A DNA stretch of 64,000 nt from Antarctobacter albus. GTDB taxonomy: Bacteria > Pseudomonadota > Alphaproteobacteria > Rhodobacterales > Rhodobacteraceae. Below are positions 42,156 through 52,000 of this stretch, piece by piece (position 1 is the first letter of the stretch; every line of letters begins with the position of its first letter). Location: NCBI RefSeq assembly GCF_900101505.1, contig NZ_FMZI01000002.1, positions 1-64,000 of the forward strand, read 5' to 3'. Under the pieces are notes generated by a model. The model did not search any database. It was not told the DNA's origin and saw only the letters and a program-made list of their open reading frames with translations. The translations under genes were made by a program, and so were the position numbers.

Positions 42156-43055
42156 TCAGGCCTTCAGCCAGCTGGGGCGGCGCGTTGCATCCAGCAGCGA
42201 CACCGCCGGTGCCTTGGGGCCGCCCAGGGCCAGGGTCGCCCGGCGCAGCATCTCGATACCGTCCTCGGACTTGGCCGGCAGCGCCTTGGGCGAGATCGCC
42301 TCGCCCACCGTGATGCGGTAGGGCTGGCGGGCCTTGTTCAGCGTCTCGTAGAACAGGGTGATGTCGCGCAGCGTCGGGTGCAGCAGGTCGAACAGGTAGA
42401 ACAGGACCGAGTTGCGCGCCCGGATGTTCACCGGGATCACCGGCAGGTCGAACTTGCGCGCGATCATCGCCGCGCTGGCCATCCAGGGACGTTCATGCAG
42501 CGACAGGCCACGGCGTTTCGCCAGCCGGCCCGACGGAAAGATCACGCCCAGCCGACCCTCGTCCACCGCCTTGCGGGTATAGGCCATCGTCTCACGTGTC
42601 TTGCCGTGACTGCGCTTTTCCTTGCGCCATTCGACGGGGGCAATCATCTCGGCGTATTGCGGCAGGACACGCATGATGTCGTGGTTGGCAAAGTAATAGG
42701 TGTCGCGCCGGATCTGCCCGATGACGTGATGCAGCATGATCCCGTCGGCGATGCCGGTCGGGTGGTTCGACACGATCAGCGCCGGCCCCTGCCGTGGCAG
42801 ATGTTCCAGGCCCGTGACCTCCAGGTCCTTGGCCAGCATTTCCGCCATGACCTGCATGATCTGGTCAGCGCTCATGTCCTTGACCAGCGTCCCGATCTCG
42901 ATGGTCTTTTCATATCCCAGCATGCGGTTCAGCACGGCCCGGGCAGGCCGGACAACCGGGGAACTGGAAAACAACCAGGGCGCGCGTTCGGCGATCAGCG
43001 GGTCGATGCGGTCTTTCATTCTAGCCCCAAGATCATAATTTCGTGACACTTCCAT
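42156..43055 (-). CDS. Lysophospholipid acyltransferase family protein
   Basis: A 299-residue acyltransferase. The usual catalytic HX4D motif reads NHPTGIADG, that is, H with five residues before D, a variant seen in some alphaproteobacterial members. Motif III is FPSGRLAKRR, and VIPVNIRARNSV follows. It likely acylates lysophospholipid or another acceptor. AGAGG lies about 10 bases before the ATG at 43055; a later start (43019) is possible. It is convergent with the SLT-domain gene (3-base gap). Confidence 0.85.
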   Translation of the reverse strand: MEVSRNYDLGARMKDRIDPLIAERAPWLFSSSPVVRPARAVLNRMLGYEKTIEIGTLVKDMSADQIMQVMAEMLAKDLEVTGLEHLPRQGPALIVSNHPTGIADGIMLHHVIGQIRRDTYYFANHDIMRVLPQYAEMIAPVEWRKEKRSHGKTRETMAYTRKAVDEGRLGVIFPSGRLAKRRGLSLHERPWMASAAMIARKFDLPVIPVNIRARNSVLFYLFDLLHPTLRDITLFYETLNKARQPYRITVGEAISPKALPAKSEDGIEMLRRATLALGGPKAPAVSLLDATRRPSWLKA

Positions 43056-43286
43056 GACGGGCGCGCCTCTTCCATAGGCAGTTTACACCACCGGCGCGGC
43101 GGGTGCACGCCTCTGACGTAGGCTTTCGGCGATGGCTTGCCATTCGCGGGACAAAACGGGTTTCTGGCCGGGGCCGTTTCGGGCGGTTCTACCGTGACAA
43201 AAGGCATGTCAAGGTACTGCCTCGGCGGTCATTTTCACTTGAAATGTGTTTTTGAACAGCGGGTTATATGGCGCGCGCGCCTGATC

Positions 43287-43718
43287 TCAGATCAGGCCGA
43301 AATGATGTCGCTCTGTCTTGATGTCCCGCGCCTGCAGGGCCTCTTGCAGGCGGGGATGCGGCGGCAGGCTGTCCTGCGGCAGAGTGATGCGGCGCCCGTC
43401 ATCCAGCACCAGCCGCACCCGGATCGAGAAATCGAGTCGCGTTTCGAAGCGGGCCAGCGCGATCCGAGTCAAGGCAACCTCGCCCGTCGCGCCGCCCGAT
43501 CCCCAGCGCAGCATCCTGTCGTCCAGCCGCAACCAGGCGCTGCGCCCGGTGCTGAAATCGATCAGCGCGGGCAGGCTGACCAGAAGCAGCGCGCCGACGA
43601 TCCAGACAGAAGCCTGCAGCGCGAACCACAGCGTCATGGCCGCCAGCCAGACCAGCATCAGAACCAGGAAGGCCCGCAGCGACCGGCCCGAGGAGGCATG
43701 TTCGAGCGGCGCGCTCAC
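43287..43718 (-). CDS. Small membrane protein, unknown (coupled to SDR)
   Basis: A 143-residue protein with a hydrophobic helical pair near the N-terminus (LRAFLVLMLVWLAAMTLWFA and VWIVGALLLVSLPALIDF), then a soluble beta-rich part (RMLRWGSGGATGEVALTRIA, VRLVLDDGRRITLPQ). It resembles small PH-domain-like membrane proteins. The GTG at 43718 overlaps the SDR stop (GTGA), so the pair is coupled. The ATG at 43799 lies inside the SDR gene and is unlikely. Confidence 0.72.
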   Translation of the reverse strand: MSAPLEHASSGRSLRAFLVLMLVWLAAMTLWFALQASVWIVGALLLVSLPALIDFSTGRSAWLRLDDRMLRWGSGGATGEVALTRIALARFETRLDFSIRVRLVLDDGRRITLPQDSLPPHPRLQEALQARDIKTERHHFGLI

Positions 43719-44458
43719 CGCCCCCCCGACACGTCTAGGATCGAGCGCGTGACATAGGAGGCGCGTTCCGACAGCAGCCAGAGGATCGCCTCGGCGCATT
43801 CCTCGGTCGTGCCCGCGCGGCCCATCGGCGTGGTCGGCGCCAGCCGTTCAAGCCGGTCGGGCTGGCCGCCCTTGGCGTGGATTTCCGTCTCGATCAGGCC
43901 GGGGCGGATGGCGTTCACGCGGATACCTTCGGGCGCCAGTTCATCGGCAAGCCCCAGGGTGAACGTGTCGATAGCCCCCTTGCTGGCGGCATAATCGATG
44001 TACTGGTGGGCCGATCCCAGTCGTGCAGCCGCAGACGAGACATTGACGATGCCACCGCCCTGGCCCCAGTCACGCATCAGGCCGACCGCCTGTCGTGCCA
44101 CCTCGATCGCGCCGAAGACATTGACGGAAAAGACCTTTTGCACCCTTTCCGGGGTCAGGTCCCCTATGCTGCCGTGGGGAGAGACGATGCCCGCATTGTT
44201 GACCAGCCCGACCGGGCCGGGTTTCAGCTCGCGCAGCTTGGCGAACATCTTTTCGATTGCCTTGGGCTTGGAGACATCGGCCTGCAGCAGGTAGGCCTGC
44301 GCGCCCATGCTTTCGACCATTGCCGCCGTCGTTTCGGCCCCGGCCTTGTCCTGGCCGTAGTGAATGACAATCCGCTGCCATCCGGAAAAGGCCGCCATGC
44401 GCGCGGTGGCCGCGCCGATCCCGGCGCTTGCGCCGGTGATGATCAGCACGCCGTTCAT
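43715..44458 (-). CDS. SDR family oxidoreductase
   Basis: A 247-residue short-chain dehydrogenase/reductase. The cofactor motif is TGASAGIGAATA, the NNAG motif VNNAGIVS, and the catalytic Ser-Tyr-Lys appears as NVSSAAARLGSAHQYIDYAASK. The substrate is unknown (3-oxoacyl reductase or glucose dehydrogenase types fit). I use the ATG at 44458 (MNGVLIITG), with upstream ATGs as alternatives because no good ribosome-binding site separates them. Its end overlaps the start of the small membrane protein gene. Confidence 0.9.
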   Translation of the reverse strand: MNGVLIITGASAGIGAATARMAAFSGWQRIVIHYGQDKAGAETTAAMVESMGAQAYLLQADVSKPKAIEKMFAKLRELKPGPVGLVNNAGIVSPHGSIGDLTPERVQKVFSVNVFGAIEVARQAVGLMRDWGQGGGIVNVSSAAARLGSAHQYIDYAASKGAIDTFTLGLADELAPEGIRVNAIRPGLIETEIHAKGGQPDRLERLAPTTPMGRAGTTEECAEAILWLLSERASYVTRSILDVSGGR

Positions 44459-44643
44459 GCGCAGAGGGCCCATGCGCAAAGGGACAGGCACGGCCAGCGG
44501 CCGGCGAAGGATAGGTCAGGGCGCATCGCGGTCTCCGGAGTGGTTCGGCCTCAGGCTATCGCGGTTTCGGCGCGGGCCACAAGATTGCTTGCGTGCCCGG
44601 CGCCGTTCTTGCAGGCGTTTGCCGTTTCAGCCGCCGCTCAGGG

Positions 44644-47196
44644 TCAGGCGCCCAGGATACGGGCCACCATTTCGCCGGTGTCCCGGCTCAGCTTGGGTTT
44701 CGCTTGCAGCCGCTCCAGTTCCGCACGCATCAGCGCCTGGCGCTCGGCGTCGTAGCGTTTCCAGGTCTGGAAGGCCGAGGTCATGCGCGCCGTCGTCTGC
44801 GGGTTCAGGTCGTCCAGCTTGATCAGCCAGTCCGTCAGCAGGCGGTAGCCCGAGCCGTCCTTGCGATGGAATCCTGCGTGGTTCATCGCCAGCGCGCCCA
44901 TCACCGCGCGGAAGCGGTTGGGGTTCTTCCAGTCGAAATCGGCATGCCGGGTCAGGGCCTCGGCCCGGGGCACCACGTTTTCCGGTGCCGTTGCCCCGAC
45001 CTGCAGGCCGAACCACTTGTCCATGACCAGACGGTCATGCCGCCACTGGTCCTCGAAGGCGGCCAGTGCCTCGGCATCCTCGCCCAGGCGGATGATCTGT
45101 GCCAGGGCCGAGAGTTGCAGCGTCATGTTGTCGGCGCTGGCAAACTGCGCCCGCGCCGCCTTGCCGCCATCCAGCCGCGAGGTCAGGGCCAGAACCGCCG
45201 CGCCAAGCGCGCGCTTGCCCGATTGTTCCGCGTCCGGCGCAAAGGGCGCGTCCACAGTTCCCTCGGCGGCCAGCCCGGGCAGCAGGTCGGCCCAGCGTTC
45301 GGCCTTGACCTGGGCCAGCACCTCCTTGGCTGCATGGATCGCGTCCGGGTCCGGCGTCTCCCCGCGTTCGAAAAGAACCTGCGCCAGTTCCGACTCCGTC
45401 GGCGTGCCCATCATCATCGCGCGATAGGCCGGGTCCAGGTCGCGGTCACGCAAGAGCCGTTCCAGCCCGTCAAGCCAGGCCTCGTCCGGGCCGGCATCCT
45501 CGCAGACCATCGCGATCAGGCTTTCGCGGGCCAGCAGGCGCGACGCCTCCCAGCGGTTGAACGGGTCGGTGTCATGGGCCAGCAAAAAGGCGCGCTCCTC
45601 GCGGCTCGACTCGCGGTCCAGCACCACCGGCGCCGAGAATCCGCGGTTGATCGAGGGCACGGGGCGCGAGGCCAGACCGTCAAAGGTGAAGGTCTGCTCA
45701 GCCTCGGTGATCTCCAGCACGCGGGTCGGCACCACCTCGTCGCCGTTCGGGTTGAGCAGCCCCACCGCCATCGGGATCACCTGAGGTTCCTTCTGTTCCT
45801 GCCCGGGCGTGGGCGGCGTGTGCTGCTTGAAGGTCAGCGCATAGGTGCCGTCGGCCCAGTCCTCCGTTACCTCGACGCGCGGTGTACCGGCCTGCGAATA
45901 CCAGCGCTTGAACTGCGTCAGGTCGCGGCCCGTCGCATCCTCGAACACCTTGAGCCAGTCCTCGATCGTCGCCGCATCGCCGTCGTGACGGTCAAAGTAG
46001 AGGTCCAGCGCCTTGGCATAGGCCTCATCCCCGACCAGCGTCTTGAGCATGCCGATCACCTCGGCGCCCTTTTCATAGACCGTGGCGGTGTAGAAGTTGT
46101 TGATCTCCTGGAAACTTTCGGGCCGGACGGGGTGCGAAAGGGGCCCCTGGTCCTCGGGGAACTGGCGGGCGCGCAACTGCGCCACGTTCTCGATCCGCGC
46201 CACCGGGGCCGAGCGTACATCCGCCGTGAACTGCTGGTCGCGGAAGACGGTCAGACCTTCCTTGAGGCAGAGCTGGAACCAGTCGCGGCAGGTGATGCGG
46301 TTGCCGGTCCAGTTGTGGAAATACTCATGCGCGATGATCGCTTCGATGCGTTCGAAATTGCCGTCGGTCGAGGTTTCCGGAGAGGCCAGGACGCAGGAGG
46401 AGTTGAAGATGTTCAGACCCTTGTTCTCCATCGCGCCCATGTTGAAATCGTCCACGGCGACGATGTTGAAGACGTCCAGGTCGTATTCGCGGCCATAGAC
46501 ATCCTCGTCCCATTTCATCGAGGTCTTCAGCGCCTCCATGCCGAAGGCGCATTTGCCCTCGTCGCCCGGACGCACCCAGATGTTCAGCTTGACCTCCTTG
46601 CCGGACCGGGTGGTGAAGCGATCCGGAAAATTCACCAGGTCGCCCGCCACCAGCGCGAAGAGGTACGCCGGCTTGGGCCAGGGATCGTGCCATTCGGCCC
46701 AGCCCTCACCCCGGTCGACCGAGTTGCCGTTCGACAAAAGCACCGGCAGATCGCCCTCGATCCGCACGGAAAACACGCTCATGACGTCGGGGCGGTCGGG
46801 ATAATAGGTGATCTTGCGAAAGCCCTCGGCCTCGCACTGGGTGCAATACATGCCGCTGGACATGTAAAGGCCCTCCAGCGCGGTATTGTCCTCGGGCGCG
46901 ATTTCCACCTCCGCCTCCCACAGGAAGGGGCCGTCCGGCACGGCACAGCGCAAACCCTCGGGCGTGACCTCCGGCGTCACCTCGACCCCGTCTATGGTGG
47001 CGCGGATCAGCTTCAGGTCCTCACCGTGCAGAAAGAATTCCTGCGCGGGGGCCTCGGGGTTGGGAGCGAAATGGATCTTCGAGATCACCCGCGTCGACTT
47101 GGGCGCAAGGCGAAAGGTCAGGTGCACGTCGCTGACCTGCCAGCCGAAGGGGGTGTAGTCCTTGAGATAGATGGTCTCGGGGGCGGCGTCTTTCAT
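44644..47196 (-). CDS. pepN: Aminopeptidase N
   Basis: An 850-residue M1 metallo-aminopeptidase. The exopeptidase motif GAMENKGLN and zinc site HEYFHNWTGNR (HExxH plus a distal glutamate in LCLKEGLTVFRDQQF) are present. It removes N-terminal residues from peptides in the cytoplasm. The start at 47196 has GAGGA upstream; the longer frame is not supported. It is divergent from the photolyase gene, only 89 bases apart. Confidence 0.95.
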   Translation of the reverse strand: MKDAAPETIYLKDYTPFGWQVSDVHLTFRLAPKSTRVISKIHFAPNPEAPAQEFFLHGEDLKLIRATIDGVEVTPEVTPEGLRCAVPDGPFLWEAEVEIAPEDNTALEGLYMSSGMYCTQCEAEGFRKITYYPDRPDVMSVFSVRIEGDLPVLLSNGNSVDRGEGWAEWHDPWPKPAYLFALVAGDLVNFPDRFTTRSGKEVKLNIWVRPGDEGKCAFGMEALKTSMKWDEDVYGREYDLDVFNIVAVDDFNMGAMENKGLNIFNSSCVLASPETSTDGNFERIEAIIAHEYFHNWTGNRITCRDWFQLCLKEGLTVFRDQQFTADVRSAPVARIENVAQLRARQFPEDQGPLSHPVRPESFQEINNFYTATVYEKGAEVIGMLKTLVGDEAYAKALDLYFDRHDGDAATIEDWLKVFEDATGRDLTQFKRWYSQAGTPRVEVTEDWADGTYALTFKQHTPPTPGQEQKEPQVIPMAVGLLNPNGDEVVPTRVLEITEAEQTFTFDGLASRPVPSINRGFSAPVVLDRESSREERAFLLAHDTDPFNRWEASRLLARESLIAMVCEDAGPDEAWLDGLERLLRDRDLDPAYRAMMMGTPTESELAQVLFERGETPDPDAIHAAKEVLAQVKAERWADLLPGLAAEGTVDAPFAPDAEQSGKRALGAAVLALTSRLDGGKAARAQFASADNMTLQLSALAQIIRLGEDAEALAAFEDQWRHDRLVMDKWFGLQVGATAPENVVPRAEALTRHADFDWKNPNRFRAVMGALAMNHAGFHRKDGSGYRLLTDWLIKLDDLNPQTTARMTSAFQTWKRYDAERQALMRAELERLQAKPKLSRDTGEMVARILGA

Positions 47197-47285
47197 CGGG
47201 TCCTCGCGGGGCTGGAAGCTCTTGCCCGTGACCCTAGGTCGGAGCCGAGGGGGCTGCAATGGCAGCGCAGCGGAAAGGAGAGCCG

Positions 47286-48797
47286 ATGCCCGTGATCCTC
47301 TGGTTCAAGCGCGATCTGCGCGTGACCGACAACGCGGCGCTGTTGCGCGCCTGCGAACTCGGGGATGTCCTGCCGCTCTACATCGTCGAACCGGGGCTCT
47401 GGGCGCAGCCCGACGTCTCTGCCCGGCAGTACGCCTTTCTTTGCGAAACGCTGCAAGGGCTGCGCGCGGACCTGCGTGCCCTGGGCAGCGACCTGGTGAT
47501 CCGGGTCGGCGCGGCGGTCGAGGTGCTCGAGGCGCTGCGCCGGGAAACCGGGGCAAACCGGCTGGTCAGCACCGAGGAAACCGGCAACGCCTGGAGTTTT
47601 GCCCGCGACAGGGCCGTGGCCGCCTGGGCCGCGGGGCAGGGGGTACGCTGGCAGGAACTACCGCAGTCGGCGGTGCGGCGCGGGCGGCATGACCGCGATG
47701 GCTGGGCCGCCCATCGCAACCGGCTGATGTCGCAGGATCCGTTGCCGGCGCCCCCCGCGCTGCCGCCGGTCCCCCTGTGCTCCGATCCCCTGCCGGATGC
47801 CGCCGCCCTTGGGCTGGGGGCCGATCCCTGCCCGGGGCGCCAGCATGGCGGCCGCGCCGAGGCCGAGGCCCTGCTGAACAGCTTCCTGACAGAGCGTGGC
47901 CAGACCTATCGCAAGGCCATGTCGACCCCGCTGGAGGGCGCAAGCGCCTGTTCGCGGCTGTCGCCTCACCTGGCCCTCGGGGCACTCAGCCCGCGCGAGG
48001 CGGTGCGCGCCACCGCCGCCCGCCAACGCGCGGTCAAGGGCACGCGGACGGGTTGGTCCGGCAGCCTGAAAAGCTTTCAGTCCCGCCTCGCCTGGCGCGA
48101 CCATTTCATCCAGAAAATGGAGGACGAGCCGGACCTGGAATGGCGCGCCCTGCATCGCGCCTACGAGGGCCTGCGCCCCGCCGAACCGGATGCCGCCCGT
48201 CTTGCCGCCTGGGAAAAGGGTGAAACCGGGCTGCCCTTCGTCGACGCCTGCATGCGCTCGCTCATTGCCACCGGCTGGCTCAATTTCCGGATGCGCTCGA
48301 TGCTGATGAGCGTCGCCTCCTACCATCTCTGGCTGCCCTGGCAGCGCACGGGTCAGCACCTGGCCCGGCTTTTTACCGATTACGAACCAGGCATCCACTG
48401 GAGCCAGGTCCAGATGCAGTCCGGCACCACGGGGATCAACAGCCTGCGCATCTACAATCCCGTCAAACAGGGCCACGATCAGGATCCGACCGGCGTCTTC
48501 ACCCGCCGCTGGTGCCCGGACCTGGCGGGTGTGCCGGACCAATACCTGCAGGAACCCTGGCGCTGGGACGGGCAGGCCGATTATCCGCCGCCAATCGTCG
48601 ATGTGAAACAGGCGGCGAAGGCGGCCCGCGAGGCCATCTGGTCGGTCCGCAAGGAGGAGGGGTTCCGCGACGAGGCCGCCCGGGTCCTGCACAAGCACGC
48701 CTCGCGCAAGGATCCACAACGCCATTTCGTCAACGACCGCGCGCCGCGCAAACGGCGCCCCGCCAACGACAGCCGCCAGCAGAGCTTTGATTTCTGA
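47286..48797 (+). CDS. Cryptochrome/photolyase family protein (FAD-binding)
   Basis: A 503-residue photolyase-family flavoprotein: [20 protein letters not shown] at the N-terminus, the FAD region [20 protein letters not shown] and [19 protein letters not shown], and the C-terminal [17 protein letters not shown], common in bacterial cryptochrome-like photolyases. No 4-Cys Fe-S cluster motif is seen, so it is not a FeS-BCP type. It repairs UV damage using light or acts as a blue-light sensor. Good ribosome-binding site GGAAAGGAG. The stop overlaps the DUF2256 start. Confidence 0.9.
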   Translation: MPVILWFKRDLRVTDNAALLRACELGDVLPLYIVEPGLWAQPDVSARQYAFLCETLQGLRADLRALGSDLVIRVGAAVEVLEALRRETGANRLVSTEETGNAWSFARDRAVAAWAAGQGVRWQELPQSAVRRGRHDRDGWAAHRNRLMSQDPLPAPPALPPVPLCSDPLPDAAALGLGADPCPGRQHGGRAEAEALLNSFLTERGQTYRKAMSTPLEGASACSRLSPHLALGALSPREAVRATAARQRAVKGTRTGWSGSLKSFQSRLAWRDHFIQKMEDEPDLEWRALHRAYEGLRPAEPDAARLAAWEKGETGLPFVDACMRSLIATGWLNFRMRSMLMSVASYHLWLPWQRTGQHLARLFTDYEPGIHWSQVQMQSGTTGINSLRIYNPVKQGHDQDPTGVFTRRWCPDLAGVPDQYLQEPWRWDGQADYPPPIVDVKQAAKAAREAIWSVRKEEGFRDEAARVLHKHASRKDPQRHFVNDRAPRKRRPANDSRQQSFDF

Positions 48798-48967
48798 TGC
48801 CGCGCGGCATCCGCAAGGGCGACCTGCCGGTCAAGACCTGCGCCACCTGCGGTCGCCCGTTCACCTGGCGCAAGAAATGGGAAAGGGTCTGGGATCAGGT
48901 GCGCTATTGCTCCGATCGCTGCCGCCGTACCCGCAAATCCGCCAAGGAGGAGGCAGGCCGGCCCTGA
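48797..48967 (+). CDS. DUF2256 domain protein
   Basis: A 56-residue small zinc-binding protein: [20 protein letters not shown] with a second pair CSDRCRR. DUF2256 genes typically sit beside photolyase genes, as here (TGATG overlap). Four cysteines form a zinc ribbon. Its role in DNA repair is suggested by the linkage only. Confidence 0.88.
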   Translation: MPRGIRKGDLPVKTCATCGRPFTWRKKWERVWDQVRYCSDRCRRTRKSAKEEAGRP

Positions 48968-49007
48968 CCGGCACAGTGTTTCTTTGGTTTGCAAATACCT
49001 CGGGGGA

Positions 49008-49086
49008 GTCGCGCTTTGCGCGACGGGGGCAGCGCCCCCGCATGCGCGCCGCAAGGCGCGCGGATCGGCCCGCGTCAGCGGGCCGA
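49008..49086. repeat. Four back-to-back hairpins
   Basis: Four perfect hairpins follow each other with almost no spacers: GTCGCGC-TTT-GCGCGAC (49008-49024), CGGGGGC-AGC-GCCCCCG (49024-49040), GCGCGCC-GCAA-GGCGCGC (49044-49061) and TCGGCCCGC-GTCA-GCGGGCCGA (49065-49086). They lie between the DUF2256 gene and the RND permease gene (convergent), so they could end both transcripts. Preceded by TTTGGTTTGCAAATACCTCG, a sequence that I believe recurs in intergenic regions of Rhodobacterales (from memory, unverified). Confidence 0.75.
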
Positions 49087-49098
49087 CACCATGTCACG

Positions 49099-52000
49099 TC
49101 ACTCCGCCGCGCGCAGGTCCGGTGTCAGCTCCATCGTGGTCGCGGGCGCATCTTCCCAGATGATCTCGGGCGATTTCACCTGGCGTGCCGCACGGTTCAG
49201 CGCCCAGTCGCGCGCCGCCCGACTGCCACGACCAAAGCTCAACCTTGCCAGGAGGCGCGCGAACCACAGCACGTAGGTCGTGAACCAGACCCGGATCGCC
49301 AGCATCGCGGGGGTAAAGACCAGCGTCAGCACGGTCGCGATCCCCAGGCCGAACACCACGGCTGTTGCCAGGTTCTTCCACCACAGCGCAGTCGGGCTGT
49401 CGATCGAATAGCCGCCGTTGAAGAAATCCAGGCTGAGCCCCAGCATCATCGGCGCAAGGCCCGCCATCGTGGTGATCGTGGTCAGAAGGACGGGGCGAAT
49501 GCGATCCTGCGCGGTGCGCACGATGGCCTCGATCCGCGGCATGAAGCGCGAATACTCCTGGTAGGTGTCGATCAGCACGATGTTGTTGTTCACGACGATC
49601 CCCGCCAGCGCCACGATCCCCGTTCCGGTCATGATGATCGAGAAATACTGATCCATCACCAGCATGCCGATCAGCACGCCCGTCGTCGACAGGATCACCG
49701 CCAGCAGCACCAGCACCGAGTTGTAGAAGCTGTTGAACTGCGCCAGCAGGATGATGAACATCAGGAACAGCGCGCCGCCAAAGGCCGATTGCAGGAAGGC
49801 CTGGCTTTCCTCCTGGTCCTCCTGGTCGCCGGTCCATTCCCATTCGATGCCCGCGGGCAGCGGATCGGTCTGCAGCCATTCGGTCAGCACCTCGATCCGT
49901 TCCGTCCCCGTCACCGGCACGACCTTCAGCCGCGACATCTCGCCGGCGCCCGCCTGGGCGGCGACCTCCTCGGGCGACATGTCGGTCAGCCAGCGCACGT
50001 CGCCGAAGTGGCGGAGATTTTCCCCCATCAGCCATTCGAAGAACCCCGACGAACGGCCAAAGTCATGGCTCCAGTCCGCGGCCGAGATGTCGGAGGTTTC
50101 CGGATCCAGCTCGACGCCGGTCATCAGCGGCACGAACTCGGTCTTGTCCGTACCGTCCGGGCCGGTCGTCGTCACATCCCAGCCGATCTCCATCAGGCTT
50201 TCGCGGACACCCGCCTTGACGTCGAAAAAGCGCGTCTGGTCGATGCGCTCGATCTCTGCCAGCTTGGCCACCGGCTCGCGGGTGATGAAATTCACCAGCG
50301 GCACCAGCCCGTCCGGGGTGCGGACCTTGAGGCTGTCCAGCGTGGAGAGCACGCGGTTTTCCTCGGGCAGGCGCACGCGGATGTCGATTTCCTCGTCCGA
50401 GGTGCCGGGGGTATAGCTGCCGATGGCCAAACCGCGCGTCACCAGCTGCACCATCGCGCCCACGGTGGCCACGTCGGCGCCGTAGCGGCCCGCCTTTTCC
50501 ACGTCCACGTCGATCTGCCAGTCGATGCCGGGCAGGGGGCGCGTGTCCTCGACCAGGGTCAGGCCCGGGGTGCTGTCGAACTTGGCCCGCACGACGCCAG
50601 CCGCCTCCAGCAGCGCGGTCCAGTCATCGCCGCGCAGTTGCAGGTGCACCGGCTTGGCGCTGGCCGGGCCGCGCGCCTGGGCCAGGATCTCGATCTCGAC
50701 GCCGGGAATGCGCTCCAGCTTTTCGGTCAGGTCGTCGAGGATCACGTCGCCGTCCAGCTGTGCCAGCGGGATGCCGTTGGCACGGGCATAGGCGGGGCGG
50801 TCGTCCCAGGAAATCGTCTCGAACTGGACCTGGCCGATGGTGTCCTTGGGCGCCGCGGCGCCGCCGGTGTTGTTGTCCAGCCCGCCTTCACCGGCAAAGG
50901 AGAAGGCATTGAGGATGCCGGGATGGGTCAGGACGATCTGTTCGGCCCGCTTCACCAGCGCGTCCTTTTCCGCAAGGCTCAGGTTGCCGCGTGCGCGGAC
51001 GTAAACGATGGCCTGCTCCGGTTCGCTTTCGACGAAGAAGTCCACGCCGTTGTTGTTCTCGCCGTAATAGGCGAAGACGCTGATGACAAAGCCGACGACG
51101 GCAAAGACCGTCACCAGCGGCATGATCGGGTTGCCGGCGATCAGCTTGGTGAAACTGCCGAAGAAGGTCCGGCGGCTGCGGGCGTCGACGCGCTTGGGCT
51201 TGCGCCGGATTTCGGCGGCGTCCATCACCACCGAAGAGATCACCGCAAAGAGCACGAAGACCACGACGCCCGGCATGTGCGCGCTCCAGCCCGTCGCCTC
51301 TGTCGGGCCCAGGTAGCTGGGGTTGAGGACCATCATGGCGCCGGTGAACAGCCCCAGGATCGCGACGGGCACCAGCAGGATGCGCAGGCTCCAGTGCAGG
51401 CGCGCGCGCAGCCAGTCGCCCGCACGGTGCACGTTGCGCGAGAACCGCCCCGAGACGCCGCCCATGACCGGCAGGTAGATCAGCGCCACCACCAGCGAGG
51501 CGGTCAGCACGAAGATGATGGTGATCGGCAACATGCCCATGAACTCGCCCGCGACACCGGGCCAGAACAGCATCGGCAGGAAGGCGCAAAGCGTCGTCGC
51601 GGTGGACGAAACCACGGGCCAGAACATCCGGTGCGCGGCCTCGACATAGGCGTGCATCGGGCCGGTGCCCTCGGCGATGCGCTTGTCGGCGTATTCCACC
51701 ACCACGATGGCGCCGTCGACAAGGATGCCCACGGCCAGGATCAGCCCGAACATCACGATGTTCGAGATCGTCACCCCCATCATCGCCAGCAGCACGAAAC
51801 ACAAGAGGAAAGAGGTCGGAATGGCAAAGCCTACCAGCAGCGCGGGCCGCAGGCCCAGGCTTGCCAGCACCACGATCATCACCAGCGCGATGGCCGTCAG
51901 AACGGACCCTTCGAGCTGGCTGACCATGCTGGCCACCTGCCGGCTCTGGTCGTTCGAGGTGCCCACGTCCAGCACCGCGCGCAGCTCGTCGGGCCAGGTC

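Noticed and set aside
43281-43295. Perfect palindrome CTGATCT-C-AGATCAG at the end of the small membrane protein gene
   Set aside because: Overlaps the coding end and has no T run; too short to call a terminator or operator on its own.
44593-47295. 900-codon plus-strand frame opposite pepN
   Set aside because: Shadow of pepN; no motif, no start signal.
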